Shown here piece by piece: positions 7,720 to 9,075 of a stretch of DNA of 9,075 bases. Each line of letters starts with the position of its first letter. Position 1 is the first letter of the stretch. The DNA comes from Bacteroidota bacterium (GTDB taxonomy: Bacteria; Bacteroidota; Bacteroidia; Bacteroidales; 4484-276): positions 1-9,075 of the forward strand of contig JABMQA010000595.1 of NCBI GenBank assembly GCA_013203545.1, given 5' to 3'. A program made the translations under genes and the position numbers. Below the pieces are notes generated by a model that saw only the letters and a program-made list of their open reading frames with translations, did no database searches and had not been told where the DNA came from.

Positions 7720-7863
7720 TTATTTCAATTTAATTATTTTCTTAGTCAAGACCTCATCCCCAGCCTGCAACCTGCAGAAATAAATCCCTGCTGGTAGATC
7801 TGTCCCATTAAATAATACCTCATGCCCCCCTTCCTGTTGAAACTCACTCACAAGCGTAGAAAT
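7720..7863 (-). pseudogene. Severed second half of a T9SS type A sorting domain, in frame after the esterase stop
   Basis: Reading the minus strand straight past the TAA at 7864-7866 in the same frame gives 47 more sense codons and then a TAA at 7720-7722. The translation begins ISTLVSEFQQEGGHEV, continues with LPAGIYFCRLQAGDEV, and ends TKKIIKLK. This is the canonical second half of a T9SS type A C-terminal domain: an NG(R/Q)-x-(I/V)STL start, a LPAGIYF.RL strand and a Lys-rich terminus. The match in frame and spacing shows it once belonged to the esterase, making a protein of about 423 residues. No further lesion is visible, so the interruption is recent, artefactual, or read through. Confidence 0.88.
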
Positions 7864-8991
7864 TTACCGACCATTGATGTTATAGATTTCTAATTTAATG
7901 AAACACTTCCCTGGGGTTGAATATGATAAATTAATATTCGCATTAAAAGGACTGGGGTAAATGGAGAGTGTATTTGGTTTTACGAAAACATATTCAATGT
8001 GGCCCACCCAAATGGAATCATACATCACGGAATCCAAAAAAGACATGCCGGCCAGTAGAATTTCGTCAGATAAAATATGACCATCATTGGTGGTGAGGAA
8101 TTCATAATCTATACCCAGGTCATCCAGGGTGTCAGCGAAACAAACATTGGTGGGGTGGAAATACAGGAAATCGTTGATGCCACAGGCAAAAAAAAGTGCG
8201 GGATGATGTGAATTAGGTTCAAGGTATTTTACCAACCTTGAACAATCATGTTCCTTCCATTTTTCAAAAACACTATCCACCTTTACGCCCAGGGTATCGT
8301 ACACAAATTCAACCTGGTAGGGTGGTATGCTTAAGTTGGGGGAAAAGCCACCCGCACCGGTAAAAAGTAAATTGGTAAATATACCTGCCCCATATTGGTA
8401 ATTGTAGGGAGGGCCGGGATTTTCAGAAGTGACTTCAGGTTGCCATAAAACCAATGTGGTGTCTAATTGCAAAACGCCATTATACGATGCGATGCCTGCA
8501 AATACTTCAGGATGCTTAAGAGCTAATTTCATGGAGCCGTAACCGCCCATAGCAAATCCCATGATACAGCGGTAATTAGGTGAATTTTTTGTTCGTAATA
8601 CTGATTCGGCAAACGGAATGGCCTCCTGTATGATATAATCTTCGTAATTGCCGTAGAGTATAGAGTTGGCGTACATGCTTCCGGCAAAAGGGTCGCATTG
8701 CCCGTCCAAACCCACTACAAGCATGGGGCGTATGTGCCCGGTATCTATCATGTTTTGTAGTTCTTGCATATATTGGGTCAATTCAAGGTAAGAACCAGTA
8801 GCACCGTGCAAGTAATAGACAACGGGGTAGGAGAGGGTATCATCATCATAACCTGGTGGTAAATAGGTGCGCATGCTTTTGGTTTTATCCAAAATCGGAC
8901 TGTAAAATGAAGTATCAAAGTAATTATAATCCTGTCCGGTTGCGCGTAGGATTGTTGCAATCATTGCAATTGAAAAAATAACTTTTTTCAT
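7864..8991 (-). CDS. Secreted esterase-family (Esterase D/FrmB-like) alpha/beta hydrolase, nucleophile missing and sorting domain truncated
   Basis: This 375-aa product belongs to the putative esterase family (PF00756, esterase D/FrmB fold). Residues 1-20 are a signal peptide (MKKVIFSIAMIATILRATG before Q20), with an Arg near its end. The hydrolase spans about 25-325: VVYYLHGATGS (57-67) is the oxyanion strand, followed by MGFAMGGYGSMKLALKHPEVF (144-164), CGINDFLY (270-277, D274) and NDGH (302-305, H305). The nucleophile-elbow consensus is GxSxGG, but residue 147 is Ala (GCT at 8551-8553); Asp and His of the triad remain. A T9SS sorting domain starts near 342 (LSIYPSPFNANINLSYS) and stops at R375, with its second half encoded after the TAA. 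As written, the product is probably non-catalytic and poorly exported, so the gene may be a pseudogene in early decay. It is not a cytoplasmic formaldehyde-detoxification enzyme, given the signal peptide and sorting domain. Confidence 0.87.
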   Translation of the reverse strand: MKKVIFSIAMIATILRATGQDYNYFDTSFYSPILDKTKSMRTYLPPGYDDDTLSYPVVYYLHGATGSYLELTQYMQELQNMIDTGHIRPMLVVGLDGQCDPFAGSMYANSILYGNYEDYIIQEAIPFAESVLRTKNSPNYRCIMGFAMGGYGSMKLALKHPEVFAGIASYNGVLQLDTTLVLWQPEVTSENPGPPYNYQYGAGIFTNLLFTGAGGFSPNLSIPPYQVEFVYDTLGVKVDSVFEKWKEHDCSRLVKYLEPNSHHPALFFACGINDFLYFHPTNVCFADTLDDLGIDYEFLTTNDGHILSDEILLAGMSFLDSVMYDSIWVGHIEYVFVKPNTLSIYPSPFNANINLSYSTPGKCFIKLEIYNINGR

Positions 8992-8994
8992 GGT

Positions 8995-9001
8995 AACCTC
9001 C
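8995..9001 (-). promoter_or_regulatory. Shine-Dalgarno of the esterase gene
   Basis: On the minus strand ggaggtt precedes the ATG, with GGAGG ending 5 nt before the start codon. It supports the start at 8991. It is notable because the other genes here have AT-rich leaders without a Shine-Dalgarno, as is usual in Bacteroidota. Confidence 0.7.
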
Positions 9002-9007
9002 GTTTTT

Positions 9008-9035
9008 GAACCTGCAGTCGATAGCTATCGGGTTC
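9008..9035. repeat. Palindromic element around CGATAGCTATCG
   Basis: CGATAGCTATCG at 9019-9030 is a perfect 12-bp palindrome. It is flanked by gaacc (9008-9012) and ggttc (9031-9035), also complementary. Without the 6 bp tgcagt at 9013-9018, the two would form a single 22-bp perfect palindrome, as if a repeat had inserted beside the core. It lies 17-44 bp upstream of the esterase start. Confidence 0.6.
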
Positions 9036-9065
9036 AGTCAGCAGTAGAATGTACTGCCGACTGAA
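9033..9065. repeat. Inverted repeat with 14-bp arms and 5-nt loop
   Basis: The arms ttcagtcagcagta (9033-9046) and tactgccgactgaa (9052-9065) are complementary at 13 of 14 positions around gaatg. The one mismatch (9040 with 9058) becomes a G-U pair if the minus strand is transcribed, so the esterase 5' leader RNA would form a fully paired stem. No T-run follows on either strand within view. It may be a mobile-type palindrome or a leader structure. Confidence 0.7.
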
Positions 9066-9075
9066 GACTGTGGAC
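9054..9075. repeat. Degenerate heptamer tandem repeat CTGNNGA at right edge
   Basis: Three consecutive heptamers, ctgccga, ctgaaga and ctgtgga, followed by c, fit CTGNNGA and run into the window edge. An inverted copy, tcagcag, sits at 9038-9044. The array probably continues outside the window. Confidence 0.55.

Noticed and set aside
7601..7783. Small 60-aa plus-strand ORF after larB
   Set aside because: It largely overlaps the antisense of the severed T9SS tail, has no start signal and no recognisable features.
7864..8991. Cytoplasmic S-formylglutathione hydrolase (FrmB/esterase D)
   Set aside because: A signal peptide and T9SS sorting domain indicate an exported protein, and the nucleophile serine is absent.

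Overview
The window looks like a chromosomal segment of a Bacteroidota bacterium, probably Bacteroidales or a relative and possibly from a metagenome. The evidence is an outer-membrane TonB-dependent receptor with an N-terminal carboxypeptidase-regulatory-like domain, a type IX secretion (T9SS) C-terminal sorting domain on a secreted esterase, moderately AT-rich DNA, and start codons mostly without Shine-Dalgarno sequences.

Layout. (1) 1-227: a gene-free left edge packed with repeats: a 21-bp direct repeat, an 11-bp-stem hairpin, and three copies of a roughly 19-bp motif at an exact 33-bp period ending at the start codon of the next gene. (2) 228-1544 (+): a DUF4143-type AAA ATPase with a PD-(D/E)XK-like C-terminus. 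(3) 1722-4622 (+): a complete 966-aa TonB-dependent receptor. (4) 4782-7586 (+): a compact larC-larE-larB cassette that makes the nickel-pincer nucleotide (NPN) cofactor. (5) 7720-8991 (-): a convergent secreted esterase-family gene carrying two apparent lesions. (6) 9008-9075: nested palindromes and heptamer repeats running off the right edge, in the 5' region of the esterase.

How the genes work together. LarB carboxylates and hydrolyses nicotinic acid adenine dinucleotide, LarE installs sulfur, and LarC inserts nickel using CTP, giving the NPN cofactor of lactate racemase (LarA) and its relatives. All three cofactor enzymes are present and look intact, but no LarA-type client enzyme is in the window. 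LarE has the three-cysteine arrangement (C95, C98, C175) of the [4Fe-4S] type rather than the single sacrificial cysteine of Lactobacillus plantarum. The receptor just upstream on the same strand could supply nickel or a substrate, but this rests only on adjacency.

The most unusual locus is the esterase. Its expected nucleophile in the GxSxGG motif is alanine (A147). An in-frame TAA also cuts the T9SS sorting domain in half, while the next 47 codons still encode a well-formed remainder of that domain. This suggests a recently decaying gene, a sequencing error at the stop, or (less likely) readthrough. I see no clear evidence of a wholly new multi-gene system.
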